From Campylobacterota bacterium (GTDB lineage: Bacteria; Campylobacterota; Campylobacteria; Campylobacterales; Sulfurovaceae): a stretch of 12,906 bases of DNA. Where the stretch lies: positions 1 through 12,906 of the forward strand of contig JAADEQ010000040.1 in NCBI GenBank assembly GCA_013153345.1, given 5' to 3'. A program made the position numbers and the translations under genes. Of this stretch, positions 7,731-12,906 are shown piece by piece (positions within the stretch are counted from its first letter, which is position 1; each line of letters begins with the position of its first letter). Under the pieces are notes generated by a model. That model did not search any database. It saw nothing but the letters and a program-made list of their open reading frames with translations, and was not told where the DNA came from.

Positions 7731-8483
7731 ATGGATAGAGAGCTTAACTTTTATGGATTAATTATTGGAAGTGAGATTTTAAATGGAAGGCGAGAAGATA
7801 GCCACTTTAGGTTTTTAAGAGATGAGTTAAATAAAAGGGGCCTAAAGTTTAGTGGCTCTTTTATTATTGAAGATAATCCCAATCTAATTGCCTCTACAAT
7901 AGGGTTTATCTCCACTTTGCCAAACTCTATACTCTTTAGTTTTGGAGGAATTGGCTCAACTCCAGATGATTATACTAGAGAGGCAGCTGCAAAGGCTCTA
8001 AGAGATGGAGAGCTATATATGAATGAGGAGTTTAAAGAGCTTATTATTCAAAGAGCAAAAGAGAAGGCCTATCCTCATAGGATAAATATGGCCAAACTTC
8101 CAAAAGATGCTAAGCTTATTCCAAATCCAGTTAATAATATGCCAGGATTTTACTTGGATGATAGATTCTTCTTTATGCCAGGTTTTCCGCAGATGTCTCA
8201 TCCAATGGTAAGATATATTTTAGATAAATTTTTTAGCGATAAGGGAGAGAAGATATATAGATACTCTTTGAGTGCCTTAACAAGTGAAGCAGAGTTGATT
8301 GATTTAATGAAGAGTGCTCCAAAGGGGGTTGAGGTATCTTCTTTGCCAAAACTATATAGTGATGGACCAAGGGTAACAATCTCTGTTGCTTCTAAAAATC
8401 AGAAGCTAGCTAGAGAAGAATTTCAAAAATATATCGATTTTTTAGAAAAAAATAATATTCCTTATGGAATTGGTGAAGAATAG
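7731..8483 (+). CDS. CinA-N / molybdopterin-binding (MoCF) domain protein, stand-alone
   Basis: A 250-residue protein of the competence/damage-inducible CinA N-terminal type. The MoCF domain spans about 7-168. It carries the nucleotide/pterin-binding motifs IIGSEILNGRREDSHF (11-26) and FGGIGSTPDDYTREA (71-85), then NMPGF (136-140) and FMPGFPQM (148-155). A C-terminal KH-like part (about 177-245) follows, as in CinA. The C-terminal deamidase domain of full-length CinA (about 410 residues) is absent. In known relatives the fold occurs in molybdopterin handling and in ADP-ribose or FAD-related pyrophosphatases, so the exact substrate is open. It starts 2 bases after rpoD with a weak GAAGAG site, so co-transcription with rpoD is very likely. 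Confidence 0.82.
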   Translation: MDRELNFYGLIIGSEILNGRREDSHFRFLRDELNKRGLKFSGSFIIEDNPNLIASTIGFISTLPNSILFSFGGIGSTPDDYTREAAAKALRDGELYMNEEFKELIIQRAKEKAYPHRINMAKLPKDAKLIPNPVNNMPGFYLDDRFFFMPGFPQMSHPMVRYILDKFFSDKGEKIYRYSLSALTSEAELIDLMKSAPKGVEVSSLPKLYSDGPRVTISVASKNQKLAREEFQKYIDFLEKNNIPYGIGEE

Positions 8484-8496
8484 AGAGATTTTTTGA

Positions 8497-8502
8497 TACA
8501 AT
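8497..8502 (+). promoter_or_regulatory. Possible -10 box of ppa
   Basis: TACAAT within TTTTGATACAATTGC, 27 bases before the ppa ATG and in the 45-base gap after the preceding gene. It is the same GATACAAT form as the predicted narB box. Read-through from rpoD is also possible, as no terminator is seen in the gap. Confidence 0.4.
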
Positions 8503-8528
8503 TGCACAAATTTTTTTAAGGAGAGATA

Positions 8529-9050
8529 ATGGATATTAGTAAAATTGGTTATGGAGAGTGTCCTAATAAGGTTAAAGCAGTTATTGAGGTTCCATATGGC
8601 TCAAATATTAAATATGAGATAGATAAAGAGAGTGGGGCAATTGAGGTTGATAGGGTTATGTTTTCAGCGATGTTTTATCCTGCAAATTATGGATTTGTTC
8701 CAAATACATTAAGTGATGATGGGGACCCAGCAGATATTTTGGTATTGACTGATTACTCTTTAATTCCAGGTGCAGTAATTAATAGTCGCTTAATTGGAGT
8801 ATTATTGATGGAGGATGAGAGTGGAGTTGATGAGAAGCTTATTGCGGTGCCTCATGAAAAGGTAGACCCAACCTATAAAGATATTAATGATATAACAGAT
8901 TTGCCAGAGCATACATTAAATAAGATTAAAAACTTCTTTGAGACATATAAGATGCTTGAGCCAAATAAGTGGGTTAAGGTAAAGGAGTTTAAGGGCAAAG
9001 ATGAGGCGACTAAAATTTTAGAAGCAGCTATTAAGAACTTTAAAGGCTAA
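8529..9050 (+). CDS. ppa: Inorganic pyrophosphatase, family I
   Basis: Cytoplasmic Mg-dependent hydrolase of pyrophosphate to two phosphates, which pulls biosynthetic reactions forward. The 173-residue length is typical of the bacterial hexameric class. The signature DDGDPADILV (63-72) supplies metal-binding D64, D66 and D69. Further active-site residues visible are E20, K28, E30, R42, Y54 (in YPANYGFVPNT), D96, D101, K103 and the Y140-K141 pair. Every expected catalytic residue is present, so it should be active. The ATG follows a strong AAGGAGAG site 5 bases upstream. A tiny lipoprotein gene starts 3 bases after the stop. Confidence 0.97.
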   Translation: MDISKIGYGECPNKVKAVIEVPYGSNIKYEIDKESGAIEVDRVMFSAMFYPANYGFVPNTLSDDGDPADILVLTDYSLIPGAVINSRLIGVLLMEDESGVDEKLIAVPHEKVDPTYKDINDITDLPEHTLNKIKNFFETYKMLEPNKWVKVKEFKGKDEATKILEAAIKNFKG

Positions 9051-9053
9051 AGT

Positions 9054-9221
9054 GTGAGAGCTTTAATATTTTTAGTAGCACTGCTTTTAATAACAGGATG
9101 CACTCAAGTAGTAACAGCTCCTATCTCTTTGGCAGGAACAGCAGTTAGCACTACATTAGATGTGGTAGGGAGTGCTGGAGGAGCAGTTGTAAAGACTGTT
9201 ACTGGTGGTGGAGATGATTAA
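9054..9221 (+). CDS. Small lipoprotein, 55 residues, GTG start
   Basis: A short gene too small for many ORF filters. From GTG at 9054 the product begins MRALIFLVALLLITGC, a signal peptide with a short n-region, a hydrophobic core (3-13) and a lipobox I-T-G-C, with C16 the predicted lipidated residue. T17 follows, with no Asp at +2, so by the E. coli rule it would go to the outer membrane. The 40-residue mature part is rich in Gly, Ala, Val and Thr, with two loosely similar halves (AGTAVSTTLDVV and SAGGAVVKTVTGG). It resembles, from memory, the tiny NF038104-type lipoproteins of Campylobacterota and gamma-proteobacteria, with a VVTAPISLAGTAV-like start. AAAGG lies about 8 bases before the GTG. 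It follows ppa by 3 bases and ends on a TTAA shared with the cysE stop. Function unknown. Confidence 0.75.
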   Translation: MRALIFLVALLLITGCTQVVTAPISLAGTAVSTTLDVVGSAGGAVVKTVTGGGDD

Positions 9222-9922
9222 TCTTGAAGAGCTTTAATAAAAGGCTTTTTGGCCTCAATTAGCTCCTTTTCTTTCTCTTGGAGTTTTTCTAAATTTCCAC
9301 TCTTAATAGCCTCTTCTAAAATCTCGATTCTTTTTATTAAATAATCAAATAGCTCTTTTTCAAAATCTGGCATAATATTATGTTTTAGAGGCTCTTTATT
9401 ATCAATTCTTTTTGAAGCGTGAGCTGGAACTCCAACTGCAGTTGATTCTGGTGGAACATCTTTTATAACAACTGAGTTTGCTCCAATCTTTGCATCTTTT
9501 CCAATGGTAATATTTCCTAAAATCTTAGCTCCAGCTCCAATTGTTACTCCATCTTCAATAGTGGGGTGTCTCTTTCCTTTACTTAAGCTAACTCCTCCAA
9601 GAGTTACTTGCTGATATATTAGCACATCATTTCCAACTACTGCAGTCTCTCCAATTACAACTCCAGTTGCGTGGTCAATAAATACTCTTCTTCCAATTGT
9701 AGCTCCTGGATGGATATCAACTGCTGTTAAAAACTGCCCAATTGCACTAATTAATCTTGGTAAAAACCTTAGGCCTCTTTTATATAGGGCATTTGAGATG
9801 CGATAAAAAAATAGAGCCCAAACTCCAGGATAGTTAAAAAACATCTCAAAGTTTGATTTTAGGGCAGGGTCATTTTTTTTAATAGTTAAAAAGTCCTCTT
9901 TTATAAGAGAAAATAGATTCAT
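9218..9922 (-). CDS. cysE: Serine O-acetyltransferase CysE
   Basis: Acetylates serine with acetyl-CoA, the first step of cysteine synthesis. Its 234 residues form the short SAT class, lacking much of the N-terminal helical extension of E. coli CysE. A helical N-terminal part (1-65) leads into the left-handed beta-helix of hexapeptide repeats (about 70-170). The catalytic pair is D69 (VDIHPGA) and H84 (FIDHATGVVIGETAVVG), with H119 in KGKRHPTI as the second conserved histidine. The C-terminal 187-225 is charged and probably coiled-coil. This region normally carries the feedback and cysteine-synthase-binding tail; the usual terminal Ile is not present here (ends ALQD). The ATG follows the speA stop by one base, with AAGGGAT as ribosome site inside the speA end. 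Confidence 0.95.
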   Translation of the reverse strand: MNLFSLIKEDFLTIKKNDPALKSNFEMFFNYPGVWALFFYRISNALYKRGLRFLPRLISAIGQFLTAVDIHPGATIGRRVFIDHATGVVIGETAVVGNDVLIYQQVTLGGVSLSKGKRHPTIEDGVTIGAGAKILGNITIGKDAKIGANSVVIKDVPPESTAVGVPAHASKRIDNKEPLKHNIMPDFEKELFDYLIKRIEILEEAIKSGNLEKLQEKEKELIEAKKPFIKALQD

Positions 9923-9923
9923 T

Positions 9924-11783
9924 TTATCCCTTTGTTGCTTGAATTGTCTTTAGATAGCTATTTTCGCTAAGATATAGATATAGTTTTCCAAGTAGTATAT
10001 GCTTTTGAGTCTCATCAATAAGAGTAGACTCTTCGATATTGCTTTTTAGCTTCTTATCAATTGCTCCAATATCATAATCGATATCCTCTAAGATATCCAT
10101 TATATTTTGAGCCTCTAAGATATTTTCTATTTTATAGTTTCCATCTTTATCAAATTTAATGGTTGCTTCAGTTGGATGGGTAAATAGGTTATGGCGCATT
10201 CCTAAAATCTCTTGATAGGCTCCTGTTAGGAAAAAGGCCAAAAAATACTCCTCTTTGGAGACATCAATATCATGAAGCTTTAAAGGTGCATTTTCATTAA
10301 AGGCAATCTCCCCATCACTATCGCAAGTTATATCCCAAATTGAGGCTGCTTGGGTCGCTTTTTTGGAGAGATTTGAAATTGGCATTATTGGAAATGTCTG
10401 CCCAAGTCCCCAAAAATCTGGAAGAGATTGAAATATAGAAAAATTAACTAGATATTTTTCTTGAAATTTATTTTGAAGTCTTACTAGCTCTTTACTATCT
10501 TCAGCTAACAAAGAGATTGCCTTTTTTATAATTAGATTTACTAAAATTTCAGTATTTGACCTATCTTCTAAATCTATATACCCTAAATCAAAGAGTGTTA
10601 AAAGGCTCTCTAAATGGTCAATTGCATCATGTAGATACTCAGTTGCATTTTGTCTATTAATAGAGGTGTAAAGGTCATAAAGCTCCTCTATTAAAGGGGG
10701 GTTTTTCTCTTTTAGACGTAGGGATTTCTCATGATACTCTTGGGAGAATAGCTCTAAAACAGGAGCAATTAAGACTGAGTGGCTTGCTGCAATAAAGCGT
10801 CCAGACTCAGTAAATATATCAGGCTCCTTTACCCCTTTATTTTTTGCAATCTCTTGCATTAAAAATATAACATCATTTGCAAACTCTTTAATGGAGTAGT
10901 TTCTACTTTTGCTTTTTGGAACTTGAGAATACTCAACCGCAAGACCCCCTCCAATATTGATTGCATTTAATGCAGTAGCTCCTCTTTTTTTTAAATCTGC
11001 ATATATATTTCCAGCCTCTCTGAGGGCTTTTTTTAAAGGGCCAATCTCTTCCATTTGAGAGCCAATATGGAAATGAATCATATAGAATCTATCTAATAAG
11101 TGATTACTCTTTAATATATCAAAGGCCTCTAAAAGTTCAGTTGAAGTTAGGCCAAATTTGGAGCTATATCCTCCACTTTTAGCCCAAGCTCCAATTCCAG
11201 AGCTATGAAGCCTTATTCTCATTCCAATTTTTGGAGTTACATATGAGTTGAATTCTTGTTGAAACTCTCTATTTACCTCTAAAATTGTCTTTAGTTCATT
11301 TAGCCCTTCAATTGTAATTGTAATATCGTGTCCACTATTTGCTGCAATAAAACATAAAGCAATCATCTCTTTATCTTTAAATCCATTAACAGTTATTGGA
11401 GCCCCCATTGGAGTCTTTGCCATAGCAATTATTAGCTCAGCTTTACTTCCAGCCTCTAGCCCATAATTGTGGCCATTTGATACCTCAATTAACTCATTTA
11501 TAAAGTTTGGAAATTGATTAACTTTTAGAGGAAATACTGCCTTAAATGCCCCTTTATAGTTAAACTCACTACTAGCTCTTTTAAACTCACTAAATAACAA
11601 ATCAATTTGCTTTTTTATAAGGTGGGGAAAGCGCAAGAGTATGGGTCCTTTATACCCTTTTTCTCGAATCTCTTTGGTAATTTGAAGTAGAGTAGGCTTT
11701 TTACCATAAGAGACTAATACATCATCTCCTTTAATTTCAAAGTTATTTTCTCCCCAAATTGATAGGCCGTAATCATCTTTCAT
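9924..11783 (-). CDS. speA: Biosynthetic arginine decarboxylase SpeA
   Basis: PLP enzyme converting arginine to agmatine for polyamine synthesis; 619 residues, the usual size for the fold-III SpeA class. The PLP lysine is K87 in AVFPLKVNQFP. HFHIGSQ (237-243), NIGGGLAVEYS (276-286) and TESGRFIAA (325-333) build the alanine-racemase-like barrel and cofactor phosphate site. The C-terminal beta domain carries ITCDSDGEIAF (485-495), with C487-D488 as the active-site cysteine and aspartate. A GGGAGAG ribosome site sits 4 bases before the ATG. It leads the speA-cysE operon and is divergent from the cold-shock gene. Downstream agmatine genes are not in the window. Confidence 0.96.
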   Translation of the reverse strand: MKDDYGLSIWGENNFEIKGDDVLVSYGKKPTLLQITKEIREKGYKGPILLRFPHLIKKQIDLLFSEFKRASSEFNYKGAFKAVFPLKVNQFPNFINELIEVSNGHNYGLEAGSKAELIIAMAKTPMGAPITVNGFKDKEMIALCFIAANSGHDITITIEGLNELKTILEVNREFQQEFNSYVTPKIGMRIRLHSSGIGAWAKSGGYSSKFGLTSTELLEAFDILKSNHLLDRFYMIHFHIGSQMEEIGPLKKALREAGNIYADLKKRGATALNAINIGGGLAVEYSQVPKSKSRNYSIKEFANDVIFLMQEIAKNKGVKEPDIFTESGRFIAASHSVLIAPVLELFSQEYHEKSLRLKEKNPPLIEELYDLYTSINRQNATEYLHDAIDHLESLLTLFDLGYIDLEDRSNTEILVNLIIKKAISLLAEDSKELVRLQNKFQEKYLVNFSIFQSLPDFWGLGQTFPIMPISNLSKKATQAASIWDITCDSDGEIAFNENAPLKLHDIDVSKEEYFLAFFLTGAYQEILGMRHNLFTHPTEATIKFDKDGNYKIENILEAQNIMDILEDIDYDIGAIDKKLKSNIEESTLIDETQKHILLGKLYLYLSENSYLKTIQATKG

Positions 11784-11809
11784 TGCACTCTCCCAAAAAA
11801 AGATAGATA

Positions 11810-11815
11810 ATTATA
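11810..11815 (-). promoter_or_regulatory. -10 box of speA-cysE
   Basis: Minus-strand TATAAT in the context TTGTATAATTATC, 26 bases before the speA ATG. Its expected -35 position (about 11833-11838) lies inside the promoter of the divergent csp gene, so the two promoters share DNA. Confidence 0.6.
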
Positions 11816-11845
11816 CAATTTTAGCTTTAATTTATAAAAAGTAGA

Positions 11846-11851
11846 TATAAT
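11846..11851 (+). promoter_or_regulatory. -10 box of the cold-shock gene
   Basis: Exact TATAAT with spaced T-runs upstream (11817-11833), 90 bases before the csp ATG. A start near 11858 gives a leader of about 84 bases, much longer than the others in this window. Confidence 0.6.
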
Positions 11852-11857
11852 GTTTTT

Positions 11858-11941
11858 GTAAAAGATATGGTTAGCTTCTTTTGTGCTTCTATAGCGTTAA
11901 GTTACTTTCCATCTCTTTAATTATTTTAATGAAGGTTATAT
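11858..11941 (+). promoter_or_regulatory. Long 5' leader of the cold-shock mRNA
   Basis: Predicted untranslated leader, with GAAGG as ribosome site 6 bases before the ATG. Long structured leaders control translation of cspA in E. coli, and this leader may do something similar. I see no match to the E. coli cold box and only a weak hairpin (AAAAGA with TCTTTT). It also contains a 17-codon open frame (11867-11920). The start point is inferred from the -10 box. Confidence 0.4.
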
Positions 11942-12157
11942 ATGTTAGAAGGTAGAGTTAAATGGTTTAATGATGAGAAGGGTTATGGTTTTATTACTAA
12001 AGAGAATGGAGAAGGTGATATTTTTGTTCATTTTCGTCAAGTAAATAACCCAACTGGTGGAAGAGTTACATTAAAAGAGGGACAAAGAGTGAAATTTGAG
12101 ATTGGTCAAGGCCATAAAGGACCTCAAGCTGAGAATGTAACAATAATTGAGGAGTAG
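11942..12157 (+). CDS. Cold-shock domain protein (CspA family)
   Basis: A 71-residue single cold-shock domain, binding single-stranded RNA or DNA and acting as an RNA chaperone. The RNA-binding motifs are clear: RNP1 KGYGFI (13-18) and RNP2 DIFVHF (26-31). The start [11 protein letters not shown] is typical, and the C-terminal [11 protein letters not shown] matches the family end. All aromatic contacts expected at W8, F9, Y15, F17, F28, H30 and F31 are present. It is a monocistronic unit by appearance: own promoter, long leader, and a hairpin terminator overlapping the stop. Which csp paralogue this is cannot be told from one gene. Confidence 0.97.
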   Translation: MLEGRVKWFNDEKGYGFITKENGEGDIFVHFRQVNNPTGGRVTLKEGQRVKFEIGQGHKGPQAENVTIIEE

Positions 12158-12179
12158 TTAGACTCCTCTTTATATCTTT
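12149..12179 (+). terminator. Rho-independent terminator of the cold-shock gene
   Basis: A 7-bp perfect stem GAGGAGT / ACTCCTC with a 6-base loop (AGTTAG), followed by TTTATATCTTT. The left arm covers the last two Glu codons and part of the TAG stop of csp. The T-tail runs to within 20 bases of the next gene's start. Confidence 0.75.
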
Positions 12180-12195
12180 GATTTTAGGAGATGGA

Positions 12196-12753
12196 GTGAA
12201 AAAAATTAAAGATATAGAGATAATTTCTACTATCCCAAAACCAAATCCACAACAAATAGCAGTTTATGAATTAACCTTTAAAGAGAAGGGTAGATTAAAG
12301 AGAAAAGAGGTTACTAAATCTTTAGAGGTAGTAAAGATTTTAATTTATCATAAAAAAAGAGATGCATTTGTATTAATTAGGCAGTTTCGTCCTTTAGTCT
12401 ATATTAACTCTCCTTTAAATGCAATTAGATATGAGCTTTGTGGAGGAAGGGTGGATAAGCCTTTATCAATTGAAGAGATTGCAAAAGAGGAGGTGTTGGA
12501 GGAGGTTGGATATAGGGTGGAGAGGTTAAAAAAGGTTACTACTTTAGTTACTGGTAATAGAATGCATCTTTTTTATTGTGAGGTAGAGGAGAAAGATAGA
12601 GTAGATAGAGGAGGGGGAGTAGGTGAAGAGGAGATAGAGGTTATCTATCTTCCAACTAAAGAGGCAAAAGAGTTTATGTTTGATGAGAGTAAGCCAAAAA
12701 GACCAGCTTTAATGTTTATGTTTTGCTGGTGGTTTCATATGAGAGAGGATTAA
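12196..12753 (+). CDS. Nudix hydrolase, NUDT14/UDP-sugar or ADP-ribose diphosphatase type
   Basis: Predicted hydrolase of nucleoside diphosphate sugars (UDP-glucose or ADP-ribose class). GTG at 12196 is chosen because AGGAGA lies 4 bases upstream; an in-frame TTG at 12178 has no ribosome site and falls in the csp terminator tail. This gives 185 residues. The beta-strand segment VVKILIYHKKRDAFVLIRQFRP (from 45) and YELCGGRVDKP lead into the Nudix box (G84-Y106). The box keeps its spacing and the metal-binding E99, E102 and E103, but has Leu90 for the first Glu and Glu98 for the Arg. The later GGGVGEEEIEVIYLP (139-153) and CWWF end match human NUDT14-like proteins, which also depart from the standard box. 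It shares a TTAA stop overlap with the next minus-strand frame. Confidence 0.85.
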   Translation: MKKIKDIEIISTIPKPNPQQIAVYELTFKEKGRLKRKEVTKSLEVVKILIYHKKRDAFVLIRQFRPLVYINSPLNAIRYELCGGRVDKPLSIEEIAKEEVLEEVGYRVERLKKVTTLVTGNRMHLFYCEVEEKDRVDRGGGVGEEEIEVIYLPTKEAKEFMFDESKPKRPALMFMFCWWFHMRED

Positions 12754-12906
12754 GGGAGTTTTCTTTTTAATCTTCTTAAAAGTTTTCTAGATTTATAGTT
12801 ACAAGCTCTTGAGCTTTTGGTGCTAACTTTCCATTGGCCATTATATCTAATAAGGTTATAGGTATTGTTACTGCATATCTTAGCCCCATTTCTTAGGGCA
12901 TAAATT
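12750..12906 (-). CDS. Partial unidentified protein, C-terminal end only
   Basis: On the minus strand one frame is open from the right edge to a TAA at 12752-12750, about 51 codons. The visible C terminus contains NNTYNLIRYNGQWKVS and two cysteines (about 20 residues apart), and ends in a strongly basic tail, KLLRRLKRKLP. Its TAA overlaps the Nudix stop (TTAA). I do not recognise the family. A second frame offers a 37-codon ATG-started ORF ending NGKLAPKAQELVTINLENF with codons that also look native. The longer frame is preferred because it is open to the edge and abuts the Nudix stop exactly, but the choice is uncertain. Confidence 0.4.
   Translation of the reverse strand, partial: IYALRNGAKICSNNTYNLIRYNGQWKVSTKSSRACNYKSRKLLRRLKRKLP

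Noticed and set aside
12178..12195. TTG start for the Nudix gene at 12178
   Set aside because: It lies in the T-tail of the csp terminator without a ribosome site, while GTG at 12196 has AGGAGA directly upstream.
12803..12816. Inverted repeat AAGCTC-TT-GAGCTT near the right edge
   Set aside because: The 2-base spacer cannot form a hairpin, it lies inside a probable coding frame, and a short dyad of this kind is expected by chance in AT-rich DNA.
1..12906. CRISPR arrays, insertion sequences, tRNA or rRNA genes, prophage or defence genes
   Set aside because: No regularly spaced repeats, terminal inverted repeats with transposase, tRNA-like cloverleaf or recognisable defence or phage protein was found on either strand.

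Overview
The window is ordinary chromosomal DNA from an AT-rich bacterium, most likely a member of the Campylobacterota (Epsilonproteobacteria), possibly a chemolithotrophic vent-type lineage. The support is: PurU closely resembling the Campylobacter type, promoters with a clear TATAAT-type -10 box and T-rich upstream tracts but no recognisable -35 box, AGA as the main arginine codon, and densely packed short operons. The genus cannot be fixed from sequence alone. No mobile element, CRISPR array, tRNA or rRNA gene was seen, and no gap between genes exceeds 170 bases.

Left part (1-2795), minus strand: a nearly complete assimilatory nitrate reductase (narB/nasA type), cut by the window edge at its C terminus, and upstream of it a small host-attachment-family (baeRF-like) protein. 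Each has its own predicted -10 box. Next (2796-5688), minus strand, is a tight four-gene operon leuD-leuB-purU-trmL with overlapping or 1-base junctions: two leucine biosynthesis enzymes, formyl-tetrahydrofolate deformylase and a wobble-base tRNA methyltransferase.

Centre (5689-9221): leuD and rpoD are divergent. Between their promoters lies an inverted repeat, almost equidistant from both -10 boxes. rpoD (housekeeping sigma factor) is followed after 2 bases by a stand-alone CinA-N/molybdopterin-binding-domain protein, then ppa (inorganic pyrophosphatase), then a 55-residue lipoprotein with a GTG start.

Right part (9218-12906): speA (arginine decarboxylase) and cysE (serine acetyltransferase) form a minus-strand operon that meets the small lipoprotein tail-to-tail at a shared TTAA. 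speA is divergent from a cold-shock protein gene, and the two -10 boxes are so close that the promoters should interlock. The csp gene ends in a hairpin terminator overlapping its stop codon. A Nudix hydrolase of the NUDT14/UDP-sugar diphosphatase type follows, with an altered Nudix box, and it meets a partial, unidentified minus-strand gene at a second shared TTAA.

The genes are mostly core metabolism and information processing: nitrogen assimilation, leucine, cysteine and polyamine synthesis, folate C1 balance, tRNA modification, transcription initiation, pyrophosphate removal and cold shock. I found no convincing new defence or mobile system. The points most worth following are regulatory (two divergent promoter regions), the altered Nudix box, the missed lipoprotein and the convergent TTAA junctions.
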